Part shown: positions 1 to 8,187 of the stretch, in pieces | Layout: the number at the start of each line of letters is the position of its first letter | Position numbering within the stretch: position 1 is the first letter of the stretch | Assembly: GCF_000262545.1 (NCBI RefSeq) | Contig: NZ_JH660660.1 | Coordinates: 1,326,975-1,390,974, forward strand | From: Prevotella bivia DSM 20514 | GTDB taxonomy: Bacteria > Bacteroidota > Bacteroidia > Bacteroidales > Bacteroidaceae | Direction: 5' to 3' | DNA length: 64,000 nt | Made by a program: the position numbers and the translations under genes | The notes under the pieces: model-generated | Seen by the model: the letters and a program-made list of their open reading frames with translations, nothing else | Told to the model about the DNA's origin: nothing | Databases searched by the model: none

Positions 1-187
1 CAGGTTCAGAGTGCGTAGTGTTCTCTGTGTCCTGTTCGTTAGGCTCTTGAATAAGTCTTGCTTTCCTTGCCCGAAGTTCGGCAATGATATGTTCAGACGA
101 ATTTTCTATCTGATTTAGTCCAAAATACTGCTTGTCGGAATGGATTGTATTCTTCATTCCCTCGTTACTGACTTTTTGCTTTTCCAT
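1..187 (-). CDS. Unknown small protein, 3' part cut off by window edge
   Basis: This frame begins with ATG at 187 on the minus strand and stays open to the left edge, so only the first 62 residues are seen. It starts four bases after the stop of the primase gene, which indicates one operon running vapE-like, primase, then this gene. The visible part is hydrophilic and rich in Glu, Gln, Asn and Lys (it begins MEKQKVSNEGMKN) and has no membrane segment or signal peptide. In comparable Bacteroidales elements this slot often holds a mobilization accessory gene, but nothing visible here proves that. Confidence 0.55.
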   Translation of the reverse strand, partial: MEKQKVSNEGMKNTIHSDKQYFGLNQIENSSEHIIAELRARKARLIQEPNEQDTENTTHSEP

Positions 188-191
188 GTTT

Positions 192-1196
192 TTATCTCAT
201 TTTATGTTTGACTTGTTTTGATTTCATGTTTTGATTTTGTTCTGTAACCGACATCCGTATCTGTATCTGCCCTTTATGCTTCTGTCGCTCACGGACACGG
301 TAAACATGAAACTCGTTGAGGTCTTTGAAGCCTTTGTAATGTACGGACATATCCTCCACCTTGAAACCTACCTTTACAAATTCTTGCACGGTTCTCCGCC
401 CTGCATCGTCATTGTCAAGGAAGGTACGGATATGCGTTAGGTTGTGGTCACTCAGATATCGAATAGCCCTTGCCACATTGCTTACCGAGTTTAGCACAAG
501 ACAGACACTCGTTATTTCATCTTTCATTGAAAGAAAGGAGAGAAAATCCATAAAGCCCTCAAATATGCATACGGACTGTGTCTTGTCTGTTGCGTATTCT
601 GTTTGCTTGTCTGTGAATATGAGAGTAATGTCCTTCGGTGCTATCGTACCCTTGAACGTGCCATTGTCCCGAAGTTCATGCCCTCCTGATTGATTGGCAA
701 AGCCGATGGATTGATAGCGCCTGCCCCTTACCTCATAGCTGATACATTTGAGGAAAGGCTTTGCCTTTTCCAAATCAATGCAGCGTACCTTTGTAAGATA
801 CTCCTGCAAATGTGGCAGTAGGGTGTCTGATATACTTATCAGCTTCCTTGTCTCGTTTGCAGCCATCGTTGGTTGGAGATTGTTTTGTGAGAAGTCTTTG
901 TGAGAACTATATGTTATATTATCGGTAGCGTTTTGTCCCAAACGGCAAATGGCTTCCGATAGCGTGCAGCCTTCCAAGCGCATACAGAGGTCAATGATAC
1001 TTCCGCCCCTACCTTCGGCATAGTCTATCCAGAGGTTCTTCTGTGTGTCCACCTTAAAACTCGGATGCGTTTCCTCTCTGAGTGGTGAGCGGTACAGCGC
1101 ATAGGAAGGTGTTCTGCGCAAGGGTTTGATACCTTTCCTTTCAAGATACTCTACGATGGAGTATCGCTTGATGAGTGATAAATCTTCTTCTTTCAT
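192..1196 (-). CDS. CHC2/Toprim-type DNA primase of a mobile element
   Basis: The 334-residue protein probably lays down primers during replication or transfer of the element. Residues about 30-90 resemble the zinc-finger-derived region of DnaG-like primases (YRSPLREETHPSF and a glycine-rich GRGGSIIDLC stretch), although the metal-binding cysteines look degenerate. Residues about 205-270 form a Toprim fold: the FEGFMDFLS motif carries the first catalytic glutamate and TFLDNDDAG the DxD pair. It is shorter than DnaG and has no helicase-binding domain, as usual for element primases. The ATPase gene lies upstream on the same strand and an unknown gene follows after four bases. Confidence 0.8.
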   Translation of the reverse strand: MKEEDLSLIKRYSIVEYLERKGIKPLRRTPSYALYRSPLREETHPSFKVDTQKNLWIDYAEGRGGSIIDLCMRLEGCTLSEAICRLGQNATDNITYSSHKDFSQNNLQPTMAANETRKLISISDTLLPHLQEYLTKVRCIDLEKAKPFLKCISYEVRGRRYQSIGFANQSGGHELRDNGTFKGTIAPKDITLIFTDKQTEYATDKTQSVCIFEGFMDFLSFLSMKDEITSVCLVLNSVSNVARAIRYLSDHNLTHIRTFLDNDDAGRRTVQEFVKVGFKVEDMSVHYKGFKDLNEFHVYRVRERQKHKGQIQIRMSVTEQNQNMKSKQVKHKMR

Positions 1197-1389
1197 TGCT
1201 TGAATAATTTAAGTGATTGAGTTATAATCGATTGTCTGAATTATATTTGATTACATTTGAATGAATTTCCCTTTTCCTAACTTTTTCCCCTCCAAACTTT
1301 TTCATCTTTCTTCTTACTACATACTATTTTGTGATAAGTGATTGATAATCAGTGTTACTTTGTAGTATAAGACAATACTACACATTCTA

Positions 1390-2742
1390 CTACATTTGGC
1401 TACTACAAGTTTGAAGGAGCGGGCAGGGCAAGATTTTCCTAATCTTATAGACATAGATGGGGCTACTACCGTTTCTTCGTTTGCTCACCTTTATGTATCC
1501 TGCTTTCTTCAAGGCTTCACCCATACGCTTGGCAACAAGTGGCTGGTGAGTATAAATTCCCAAATAAGTGAGTATCTCCGTAGTGGTCATTAACGAATAG
1601 TTTTCATCCTCCGTTGGCTTCTCAAAGCAGCGTAGCAGTAGTTCCATTTCTGCGGTCTGCACTTGGAAATCCTCACTCTCTTTGTAAAGCTCTACTATCT
1701 CATTATCGTCAAACCAATAGCGGAAACCAGATTTTAACAGGGCTTTTGCTTCGGTATAGACACTATCCATTGAGATTGCCTTTGCTCGTTCTATGTCAAT
1801 AGACAATACTTCAAAGGGCAGAAACCGCCTACTGCCTGTGGGGTCGGTAAGGAAATCGTTACCATTTACCGATGCAACGAAACTCGCCAAGTGTGGGTGT
1901 TCCTCCACATACTTGTCGTAAGGCATACGGTACTTGACCATCGGACAGGTGATGAGGTTTTTCAGTTCGTTCTCATCACGCTTGTTGAGGGCTTTGAGCT
2001 GGTCGTCAATGTTTACGATGAGGTTTTGCCCTATATAAGTAAGCGTGTCCTTCTCTTGCGGATATATCTTTCCCGTGTAGCTGTAACCATGCAGGGCAGG
2101 TGGGCAGAGCAAGTCAAGGAAAGTTGTCTTGAACTTGCCCTGCTCGCCTGTCAGTACAAGACAGGTATGGTTACGGCATTCACGGTCGTCCATGGCGTTG
2201 GCGACCACTGCCACGAGCCATTTGGTAAGGTATGGCAGCCACTTGTCAGAGTTGCGCACAACTACGCAACTTGCCAGTTCGGGAATGACTTTCAGTGAAA
2301 AGGAAGAAGTATCACAATGGTTATTGTGTTCATTATTACCATTACCACTACTGCCATGAATACAACTATCGCTATTGCCACTATAATTACCTCTGCTATT
2401 ACCAATATCCACCAAGGGCAATCCATTGAAATATTCCTGTATGGGATTGACACGTGGAGAGAAACTGCTCTCTATAATGGAATAGAGGTTGTCGGAAGAT
2501 GTGATAATCCCCACATCGTTGTCAAGTTCCCTGCGGAGTGTATTGATTTCATAGCGACCCACTTTTGAGAAGTGAGCATCTTCCTTGCTTCGGTATTCGG
2601 TTCGCCCCAACACCGTGTTGTATCTGAACTCATAATAAGAGGAGAGATAAGTTTCTATCTCACCATTTTTGGAGGAAGTCTTCCTTTGCTTGGGCGTATT
2701 ATTTTCGTCCACTGAATTGCCTTTATCTGCGTTTCGTTTCAT
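1390..2742 (-). CDS. VapE-family P-loop ATPase (virulence-associated protein E)
   Basis: This is a cytoplasmic ATPase of the VapE / primase-helicase type that sits beside primases in integrative elements. The Walker A motif is GEQGKFKTTF, a VapE-like variant, the acidic Walker B is LIVNIDDQLK, and a later SVNGNDFLTDPTGSRRF stretch is also typical of the family. The N-terminal 110 residues are hydrophilic and Asn/Lys-rich. The frame is open upstream to 2910, but I prefer the ATG at 2742 (MKRNADKG): the upstream extension is an unrelated hydrophobic stretch that would run into the divergent promoter region. It probably acts with the primase just downstream in replication of the first element. 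Confidence 0.78.
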   Translation of the reverse strand: MKRNADKGNSVDENNTPKQRKTSSKNGEIETYLSSYYEFRYNTVLGRTEYRSKEDAHFSKVGRYEINTLRRELDNDVGIITSSDNLYSIIESSFSPRVNPIQEYFNGLPLVDIGNSRGNYSGNSDSCIHGSSGNGNNEHNNHCDTSSFSLKVIPELASCVVVRNSDKWLPYLTKWLVAVVANAMDDRECRNHTCLVLTGEQGKFKTTFLDLLCPPALHGYSYTGKIYPQEKDTLTYIGQNLIVNIDDQLKALNKRDENELKNLITCPMVKYRMPYDKYVEEHPHLASFVASVNGNDFLTDPTGSRRFLPFEVLSIDIERAKAISMDSVYTEAKALLKSGFRYWFDDNEIVELYKESEDFQVQTAEMELLLRCFEKPTEDENYSLMTTTEILTYLGIYTHQPLVAKRMGEALKKAGYIKVSKRRNGSSPIYVYKIRKILPCPLLQTCSSQM

Positions 2743-2950
2743 TATATGCTTGGTTTGGTTTCCGAGAGTGAAGTTATGAAGAGAACTGGAAAGTTCCAAG
2801 CATTCGGAGAGTGCTTGCATAATGTTGCGCAAATTGGCAATGAATTTCTCACGGATTTTTGACAAGAAACTGTTGGAAAGTATGGATTTAAGCCCCAAAC
2901 AAGAGGACAAGTGTGTAAAGAATGCAAGAAAGGCAGGTGGTAATTTGCTA

Positions 2951-2967
2951 CAATACGCATCGTATTG
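2951..2967. promoter_or_regulatory. Palindromic operator candidate
   Basis: CAATACG-CAT-CGTATTG is a perfect 7-bp dyad with a 3-base centre. It lies between the divergent VapE-like and HTH genes. It is a reasonable binding site for one of the small HTH proteins, but this is inferred from position and symmetry only. Confidence 0.4.
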
Positions 2968-3077
2968 CGTTGGCTAAAAGGATATGATAAAATGGAGTAA
3001 AGAGACAAAGAAAGAGAGCGACAATCCTTTTGCCATTTCCATGTTTTTCCCTCTATTTCCCTGCTGTTCCCTCGTGC

Positions 3078-3108
3078 TTTGAAGTATGGCAAACACTCTC
3101 TACTTTTG
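3078..3108 (+). promoter_or_regulatory. Bacteroidetes-type promoter for the HTH gene pair
   Basis: TTTG at 3078-3081 and TACTTTTG at 3101-3108 are separated by 19 bases, which fits the Bacteroidetes -33/-7 consensus. Transcription would start near 3115. That rules out the ATG at 3086 as translation start for the downstream gene and supports the ATG at 3197. Confidence 0.65.
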
Positions 3109-3196
3109 CAGGCAGAAATATGCGGTGAAACGCAAAACGGACAAAGGTTTTATTAAACCAACAAGACAGAAATACAAACAAAACAATAATAAAACT

Positions 3197-3484
3197 ATGG
3201 GATATTTTATCATTACGGATTCAAATTGGGCAAGACTGAGGGATGAGATACTCAATCTTGCTCAGACCTGCCACAAAGCTTTCGGAGAACAGAGTCAGCA
3301 CACCGATTGGCTGCACAATGGGGATGTATGTCAGCTACTCAACATCAGCAAGCGCACCTTGCAGCACTACCGTGATACGGGCGTGCTACCGTTTACACAA
3401 ATCGGGCACAAGTGCTATTACAGGCGTGAGGACGTGGAGCGGTTGTTGCAGACAAAATCGGAGAAATCAAAGAACAACAAATAA
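3197..3484 (+). CDS. Small excisionase-like helix-turn-helix protein (first of pair)
   Basis: This 95-residue protein has a MerR/Xis-like HTH_17 fold: GDVCQLLNISKRTLQHYRDT forms the helices and the following IGHKCYYRREDVERLL the wing. It probably binds DNA at element ends or regulates the VapE-primase operon. ATG 3197 is used because the promoter lies at 3078-3108. The next gene begins 12 bases after the stop and encodes a paralogous HTH protein, so the two are co-transcribed. Such pairs are common next to primase/VapE operons in Bacteroidales mobilizable elements. Confidence 0.8.
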   Translation: MGYFIITDSNWARLRDEILNLAQTCHKAFGEQSQHTDWLHNGDVCQLLNISKRTLQHYRDTGVLPFTQIGHKCYYRREDVERLLQTKSEKSKNNK

Positions 3485-3496
3485 AATAAGAGGACA

Positions 3497-3778
3497 ATGG
3501 AATCAGTAAGAGATTTGAACATGGATGCGGACGAGATGCAGGTGGTGCTGTCCGCCATAAGAAGTGTGAACAAACGAATAAAGGAAGTAGCACAGACACA
3601 CAAACCCTTGTTTGGCGGTGAACACTTCCTCACAGGCAAGGAGGTGTGTGAGCGGCTGTACATCAGCCCTCGCACCTTGCAGGACTATCGGGACAGGAAG
3701 ATTATCCCCTATACGCAGTTTGCTGGGAAGATACTCTATAAGTCTTCGGATTTGGAGAAAATATTATTAAGGAAATAA
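3497..3778 (+). CDS. Small excisionase-like helix-turn-helix protein (second of pair)
   Basis: The protein has 93 residues. The N-terminal 35 are likely helical and the HTH_17 domain follows (GKEVCERLYISPRTLQDYRD, then a wing ending KSSDLEKILL). The fold and spacing closely match the protein just upstream, so the pair probably arose by duplication and may act as a heterodimer or as excisionase plus regulator. A strong bidirectional terminator follows at 3883-3928. Confidence 0.8.
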   Translation: MESVRDLNMDADEMQVVLSAIRSVNKRIKEVAQTHKPLFGGEHFLTGKEVCERLYISPRTLQDYRDRKIIPYTQFAGKILYKSSDLEKILLRK

Positions 3779-3882
3779 CTATATGGAATATCACGATGAC
3801 TATATAATATAAATATATGCCAAAACTCCACTTTTAAAAGGATAATCCTCTAATCTTAAATGAGAGTACTCCAAAATATGGG

Positions 3883-3928
3883 AACAGAGCCGTATCATAT
3901 TTTTTATAAAGTTTGATACGGCTCTGTT
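3883..3928. terminator. Bidirectional terminator hairpin
   Basis: AACAGAGCCGTATCA at 3883-3897 pairs perfectly with 3914-3928 (15 bp) around an AT-rich loop. It separates the HTH pair from the convergent protease operon. Apart from this hairpin I see nothing gene-like between 3779 and 4076. Confidence 0.75.
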
Positions 3929-4076
3929 AGATTTAGCATTACTACCTGTAACTATTTATGAGGTGATTTTTATCTTGATATATCCTTCCTCATCTATCAA
4001 AGAAGCTATATTTGTCGTAACATAAGAAACTATATGTCTTAATCTTTCGATAATACAGTATAAATATTTTTACAAC

Positions 4077-5312
4077 TTAAAAATCATCATAATCCGTATC
4101 TATATGGAAATTATAAACTTTCATCATAAGGTCATATTGCCTGGGAGAATCTTCTTTCCATGTCTTATCATCATATAGATAATAGCCATTTGCAGATCCG
4201 TTCCAGCCAAAATTTATATAGTATAGGGTCTGCCCATTCATTATTTTGTACCCATCCAAAAGCATGCAATGTCCAGAACTTGGCATATCAATTCCCAGTT
4301 TTTTCCATAACCAGCCATTACTGCGCTTTTTGCCCGATAAGAACGAAAGACCATAGGAATTATTTTTCATATTGTTACTAATATTATTCCAATCAGTATC
4401 ATAGCTGAACATTCCACCTAAATAATCGCCTAAGAATTTCATAGCTTTTTTAGTGTCAGTCCCCGCAGAGCCATCCTTATCGTATGATGTACCAATATTT
4501 TCTGCTATTCTTTTTATAATATTTGAAATGTCGTCTTTTTCACTTTGAGAAGTAAAGTAATAACCATACTCCTTTGTCTTCAGTTTGCTCCAAGAAGTCT
4601 TTAATCCATACCCTTTGAATACACCAAAATCATTCTTTAGCACTGTCAGTGCTTGGACAACTGCAATAGGTACACAGCCCGCAGCAGCTCGTCCATTAGA
4701 AGCATATTTCCCATTTGATGAAGGTGACTGTAAATTGAAAGGATTACCCTGTCCCCACCTTACATTACATTTTTGGGGCACGGATTCCTCATATCTTTTT
4801 GAGCTTCTTGTTTCAGGCTGGTCCCAATGAGAATTTATGGGCGCATCCGGAGTCATTCGGTTGTAAACTGATGTAGCTGCCGTCCCAAGCATAAAAAGAA
4901 AAGATTCTGGTAATTTTTCTTGCTCTATCAACTTTCCATGAAGAAACTTTAACTCGATGTTATTAAAATGCGCATAAATAGGTTCGGCTCTCTTGTCACC
5001 TGCAATAACGATAGTAGAGCCGTCTGAGATTTTGACAAAATACAATAAGTTCTGTGGATTACTCTCTTTCTGTATTCCTCTTGTCGTATTATCTTGCGCA
5101 TTAATAGAGTCAATACCAACAATCATACAAGCATTATTTGTAGATCTTGTGTTACCCGCTTGTAAATAGCCATTAACTACTTTTTCTATATCACTTTTCC
5201 CGACCTTAAAACTATTTTCTTTAACAATCGGAGTTGTCTGTTTTTGAGGAAGCTCTTCTTGATTGCATGAAACAAGAAGTGCTAAGGATAAAAATAAAAA
5301 TATTTTTTTCAT
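4077..5312 (-). CDS. C10-family cysteine protease, predicted lipoprotein (streptopain/interpain-like)
   Basis: This 411-residue secreted papain-fold protease has a lipoprotein signal peptide ending LLVSC with the lipid-anchored Cys at 16. Residues about 30-165 form a propeptide of the Spi/SpeB type, including SDGSTIVIAGDKRAEPIYAH. The mature domain follows: nucleophile Cys213 in AAAGCVPIAVVQAL, catalytic His348 in SSGHCMLLDGY, and the family tryptophan Trp370 in INFGWNG. All three are in the family-typical context, so it should be active. It would sit on the outer membrane or be released, and could degrade host proteins. It is the last gene of a three-gene operon, eight bases after a small lipoprotein gene and downstream of a catalytically dead relative. 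Related proteases occur in Prevotella intermedia (interpain A) and Bacteroides fragilis (Bfp). Confidence 0.88.
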   Translation of the reverse strand: MKKIFLFLSLALLVSCNQEELPQKQTTPIVKENSFKVGKSDIEKVVNGYLQAGNTRSTNNACMIVGIDSINAQDNTTRGIQKESNPQNLLYFVKISDGSTIVIAGDKRAEPIYAHFNNIELKFLHGKLIEQEKLPESFLFMLGTAATSVYNRMTPDAPINSHWDQPETRSSKRYEESVPQKCNVRWGQGNPFNLQSPSSNGKYASNGRAAAGCVPIAVVQALTVLKNDFGVFKGYGLKTSWSKLKTKEYGYYFTSQSEKDDISNIIKRIAENIGTSYDKDGSAGTDTKKAMKFLGDYLGGMFSYDTDWNNISNNMKNNSYGLSFLSGKKRSNGWLWKKLGIDMPSSGHCMLLDGYKIMNGQTLYYINFGWNGSANGYYLYDDKTWKEDSPRQYDLMMKVYNFHIDTDYDDF

Positions 5313-5320
5313 ATCTTTTG

Positions 5321-5782
5321 CTATTTAAAAGTTATTCCAATAGTGGATATTCCATCAGGAACACTAAATCCAAAGGAAATTGCTACAGGTACTTGCTGGA
5401 TGCTATTTTTGTTCAATTGGACTTTATATTTTCCTGTCTGTACCTTGCTTATTGTCATAAAGTCAAATTCTATTTTCTGGAGTATGCCATTTTTACAATA
5501 AATTGTGGCTTTATTCCCATCAGAAAGTTCTACGACAGTCTGTTCCTTTGATAAAATCTCTTTGGTTATTCTTTTTGATACTTCAGTGTCATTCTTCCCA
5601 TAATCAATCCTAAACTCATACATCGCATAATCACCTTCCATAAACTGGAAAAAGCCTTCTGGATGTGCAGTGGATAGTTCTATCTTACTTGGGGTAATAT
5701 TTGGAATTCTATTCCTATCTTCGTCAGAGCAGGAAACCATTATAATAACGGCTATGAATAGCAGAATCCTTTTTATCATCAT
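5321..5782 (-). CDS. Small lipoprotein, candidate inhibitor of the adjacent C10 protease
   Basis: The 153-residue protein has a signal peptide ending IMVSC, so it is a predicted lipoprotein. The rest is a compact, beta-rich, soluble domain with no catalytic motif I can recognise. Its start overlaps the stop of the upstream pseudoprotease by four bases (ATGA) and it lies eight bases before the active protease, so all three are translationally linked. In B. fragilis and streptococci small staphostatin- or Spi-like inhibitors are encoded beside C10 proteases; size, export signal and position make an inhibitor the leading idea. I see no direct sequence match that proves it. Confidence 0.6.
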   Translation of the reverse strand: MMIKRILLFIAVIIMVSCSDEDRNRIPNITPSKIELSTAHPEGFFQFMEGDYAMYEFRIDYGKNDTEVSKRITKEILSKEQTVVELSDGNKATIYCKNGILQKIEFDFMTISKVQTGKYKVQLNKNSIQQVPVAISFGFSVPDGISTIGITFK

Positions 5783-7020
5783 TGCGGTAAATATTTAGTC
5801 GTGTGAATATTAAGAGTTCTTGTCTTATATGGGGCTCCATACCATTCTGTCCAATGTGTATCTTGGAAGCGACCTGCATTTTTCCTGTTAAAATCCAATA
5901 CATAACCAGATACAATTCCATAATTACCAATGGGACCTACTACATGGATATAATAATCTCCATTGATTTTTTTGTATCCGTCAGCTAAAAAGAAACTAAA
6001 ATTATAGTAAGAAGTGTGCCTAAAAAAGGTAGGATGTTTTCTATCACGATACCCATATATATATGAAATGCCTGTTTCCAATCTTAAGTTATTAAGCATA
6101 TTAAACCAGTCTGTATCATAAGACAAACTTGGAATTCCATCTGCACCCGAAAAGAAATTCTTTACAGCTTCAAAAGCCATAAGTCCTGATATTTCAGAGT
6201 TCGGCATTAATTTAAATTGTGGAATTCTATTAGACATCTCAACGAAATCTGTATACATATCTCCTTTTAATTGCGTAACATCTAATTTCTTTGCTCGTTT
6301 CCATGAAGCCTTTAGTTGGTATTTGTCAAAACTTCTAATTTCTTTTCCATCAGGTATTGCAATACAAAGAGCATGAATAGTCCAAGGTCTTATATCTTGT
6401 GAAGAAAAAGTATTGTAGTTCTTGTGGTTCTCGTTGTATTTATATGCATCTGTAAATCTATAGGCTAATTTAGGGAGAACTTCGTCATTGGAATCTCCAG
6501 CTCGGGTATTTAATTGTTGCCTATTACTGTAATAGCTGTTTACTTGGTTATTATTTGTTGTTTTATTTTTTACATCAACTATATAATTTTCCATTAGATT
6601 ACCAATAATTTCAGGGATACTATCACCTACAAATTCTCCCTTTTCATTTATTTTCAAATTGAGATTGTCAAAATGTGCATAAACAGGCTCTGCTCTTTTG
6701 TCGCCACCTACTACCACGGTTGATCCGTCTGACATTCTCACAATGTACAACAAGTTATGTGGGCTGTCAATTGTTGCTCTGGTTGCACTGTTAGCATCGT
6801 TACTAATAGTGTCAATTTCTGCAATTTCGCAAGAAATTCCTTTTGCCCTTGTCCGTGTCGAATAAAAATAATCAACGACAACCTTCTCAATATCACTTTG
6901 TGTGACATTGAAATTTTCTTCGGACAATTTTTGACTCACATTCTCTTTTTCATTGTAGATTTCCTCATTACTGCAAGAGAAGAAAGCAATAACAGATAGT
7001 AATAATAAAATTTTTTTCAT
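5779..7020 (-). CDS. C10-like protein with lost catalytic residues (pseudoprotease), lipoprotein
   Basis: The protein has 413 residues, the same length as the neighbouring protease, and a lipoprotein signal ending FFSC. The propeptide-like half is well conserved (SDGSTVVVGGDKRAEPVYAH against SDGSTIVIAGDKRAEPIYAH), and the second half keeps landmarks such as SYDTDW, LKASW and LADGYK. Aligned by eye from the LKASW landmark, the catalytic Cys position is Pro212, the catalytic His position is Ser342, and the NFGWNG tryptophan is missing. The frame is intact and first in the operon behind its own promoter, so it looks kept rather than decaying. Possible roles are decoy, chaperone, binding protein or inhibitor partner. 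Confidence 0.72.
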   Translation of the reverse strand: MKKILLLLSVIAFFSCSNEEIYNEKENVSQKLSEENFNVTQSDIEKVVVDYFYSTRTRAKGISCEIAEIDTISNDANSATRATIDSPHNLLYIVRMSDGSTVVVGGDKRAEPVYAHFDNLNLKINEKGEFVGDSIPEIIGNLMENYIVDVKNKTTNNNQVNSYYSNRQQLNTRAGDSNDEVLPKLAYRFTDAYKYNENHKNYNTFSSQDIRPWTIHALCIAIPDGKEIRSFDKYQLKASWKRAKKLDVTQLKGDMYTDFVEMSNRIPQFKLMPNSEISGLMAFEAVKNFFSGADGIPSLSYDTDWFNMLNNLRLETGISYIYGYRDRKHPTFFRHTSYYNFSFFLADGYKKINGDYYIHVVGPIGNYGIVSGYVLDFNRKNAGRFQDTHWTEWYGAPYKTRTLNIHTTKYLPQ

Positions 7021-7060
7021 GTCCTTATGTGTTAAATGTTTATAGGTTATAATTTTTCAC

Positions 7061-7091
7061 CAAAGTTACATAAAAAGAAAGATACACAAAA
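7061..7091 (-). promoter_or_regulatory. Promoter of the C10 operon
   Basis: Read on the minus strand, TTTTG (7091-7087) and TAACTTTG (7068-7061) are 18 bases apart, a good Bacteroidetes promoter. It would start transcription about 35 bases before the ATG at 7020. Confidence 0.65.
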
Positions 7092-7240
7092 TACTCAATA
7101 GTGGGTATTTTATCTAGCTAACCAGCAAAGAAGTCTTTGAAATATTTCCAAAATGAACAATCAGTCCTATTTTACCATAGTTAGTAGTAGATTGGTAGTA
7201 AGATAATTCGCAACATAATAACGGTCCCACAACATCTTCT

Positions 7241-7294
7241 CTTTCACCGTTTTACCCTATTTGTAGTTATGTAGTAGGATAATATCGGTGAAAG
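7241..7294. terminator. Inverted repeat downstream of the RhuM-like gene
   Basis: CTTTCACCG at 7241-7249 is repeated inverted at 7286-7294 with a 36-base loop. It lies just after the stop of the minus-strand gene at 7313, so it may be a terminator or a binding site. The rest of 7092-7240 shows nothing clear. Confidence 0.35.
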
Positions 7295-7312
7295 AAAAAA
7301 GATATAGATAAT

Positions 7313-7729
7313 TTAATGCTGTGTATCTCCAAAAAGAAATACCGGTGTTAAAGTTGTTGTCGGTCGCTGTAGTTCATTGATGATATACTTTCTGAAGAAG
7401 TGGGCTCCTGTGCTATCCAATTGGAAAGACAGGGCAATAATGATTGGGAGTGGATAAAGCGATGCATAACCTGCCAACTCCTTATCTCTGACTGTTACCC
7501 TCTCAACTGTACTCCTTTCTTCAGGATGCAGGTTGGAGGATTTTATTATCGTTTGCAACCTGTGGTTGAGTTTCCTCCATGTTACCCCGAAGAACTTCAC
7601 AAGTTCACTCTCTGTCATGGCTATCTCTCCGTTTCCTTTGCGAATGACTTGCATTTTGCTGCCCCAATCAAAATAACTACGCTGATTGGAAGTGTTTGTT
7701 CTTATTTTTGGATTGTTGTTTGTCTTCAT
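7313..7729 (-). CDS. RhuM-like small protein
   Basis: This is a 138-residue cytoplasmic protein. The middle part reads as an HTH-like segment (MTESELVKFFGVTWRKLN). It is followed by YPLPIIIALSFQLDSTGAHF FRKY, which resembles the conserved YNLDxIIxVGYRVNS-FRxW stretch of RhuM/phage-type proteins. Those are widespread in mobile elements and islands and their molecular function is not settled. It stands alone between the protease operon and the integrase region, transcribed away from the integrase. It may be a regulator or remnant of either element. Confidence 0.5.
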   Translation of the reverse strand: MKTNNNPKIRTNTSNQRSYFDWGSKMQVIRKGNGEIAMTESELVKFFGVTWRKLNHRLQTIIKSSNLHPEERSTVERVTVRDKELAGYASLYPLPIIIALSFQLDSTGAHFFRKYIINELQRPTTTLTPVFLFGDTQH

Positions 7730-7835
7730 GCCGTTTTCTCCATTTTACAGATTACAATATCCGAAGGTTCACAAGCCTCTCTCTCCGCTTTAGGTACTCT
7801 GAAATGAATATCAGAGAGAAACCTAAGAAAAACGT

Positions 7836-7867
7836 AAGTATCATAGCTACAAGTAGTTATGATACTT
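7836..7867 (+). terminator. Strong hairpin before the integrase region
   Basis: AAGTATCATAGCTAC at 7836-7850 pairs with GTAGTTATGATACTT at 7853-7867 through an almost perfect 15-bp stem (one wobble) and is followed by TTTCTTTT. It has the form of an intrinsic terminator, but no plus-strand gene precedes it closely. It could insulate the integrase from outside transcription. Confidence 0.5.
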
Positions 7868-7937
7868 TTCTTTTATACCCATCCTAATTTTCAGAGTATG
7901 CACGGAGGGGGCAGAAACTCCCAAAATGCTCTAAAAA

Positions 7938-7955
7938 GGCTACAATCAGGCTACA
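7938..7955 (+). repeat. GGCTACA direct repeat, candidate integrase arm or attachment site (left)
   Basis: GGCTACAAT-CA-GGCTACA is two copies of GGCTACA 11 bases apart, preceded by CAAAATGCTCT. An inverted TGTAGCC follows near 7978-7984. A very similar arrangement occurs at 63932-63951. Position just upstream of the integrase fits arm-type integrase binding sites or the left element end. Confidence 0.4.
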
Positions 7956-8024
7956 CATTTTCAAGGCAAAATAAAAATGTAGCCAAGAGTACATACAGAG
8001 TACATAAGGAGTATGCGTAAATTA

Positions 8025-8054
8025 TTGCTATTCAAACAAATATGTTGAACTTTG
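8025..8054 (+). promoter_or_regulatory. Candidate integrase promoter
   Basis: TTG at 8025-8027 and GAACTTTG at 8047-8054 are spaced 19 bases, a weak fit to the -33/-7 consensus. It would give a leader of about 125 bases before ATG 8188. Confidence 0.4.
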
Positions 8055-8187
8055 CAGCGTGATTACAGAGGTGTTTTTGTTACCATACACTACTTCGGGC
8101 AACAATGTGTCCGACAAGCCACGGCTACAGATGGCGGGTGTTAGGACAAGACTTCTGTTCAGGTTACAACTAAAAGCAGTAAAATGT

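Noticed and set aside
2743..3092. Minus-strand frame of 116 residues and N-terminal extension of the VapE-like gene to 2910
   Set aside because: They overlap each other and the divergent promoter region, and their sequence looks like translated noncoding DNA.
8059..8187. 43-residue extension of the integrase
   Set aside because: The conserved arm-binding domain begins at the ATG at 8188 and the extension has no domain-like pattern.
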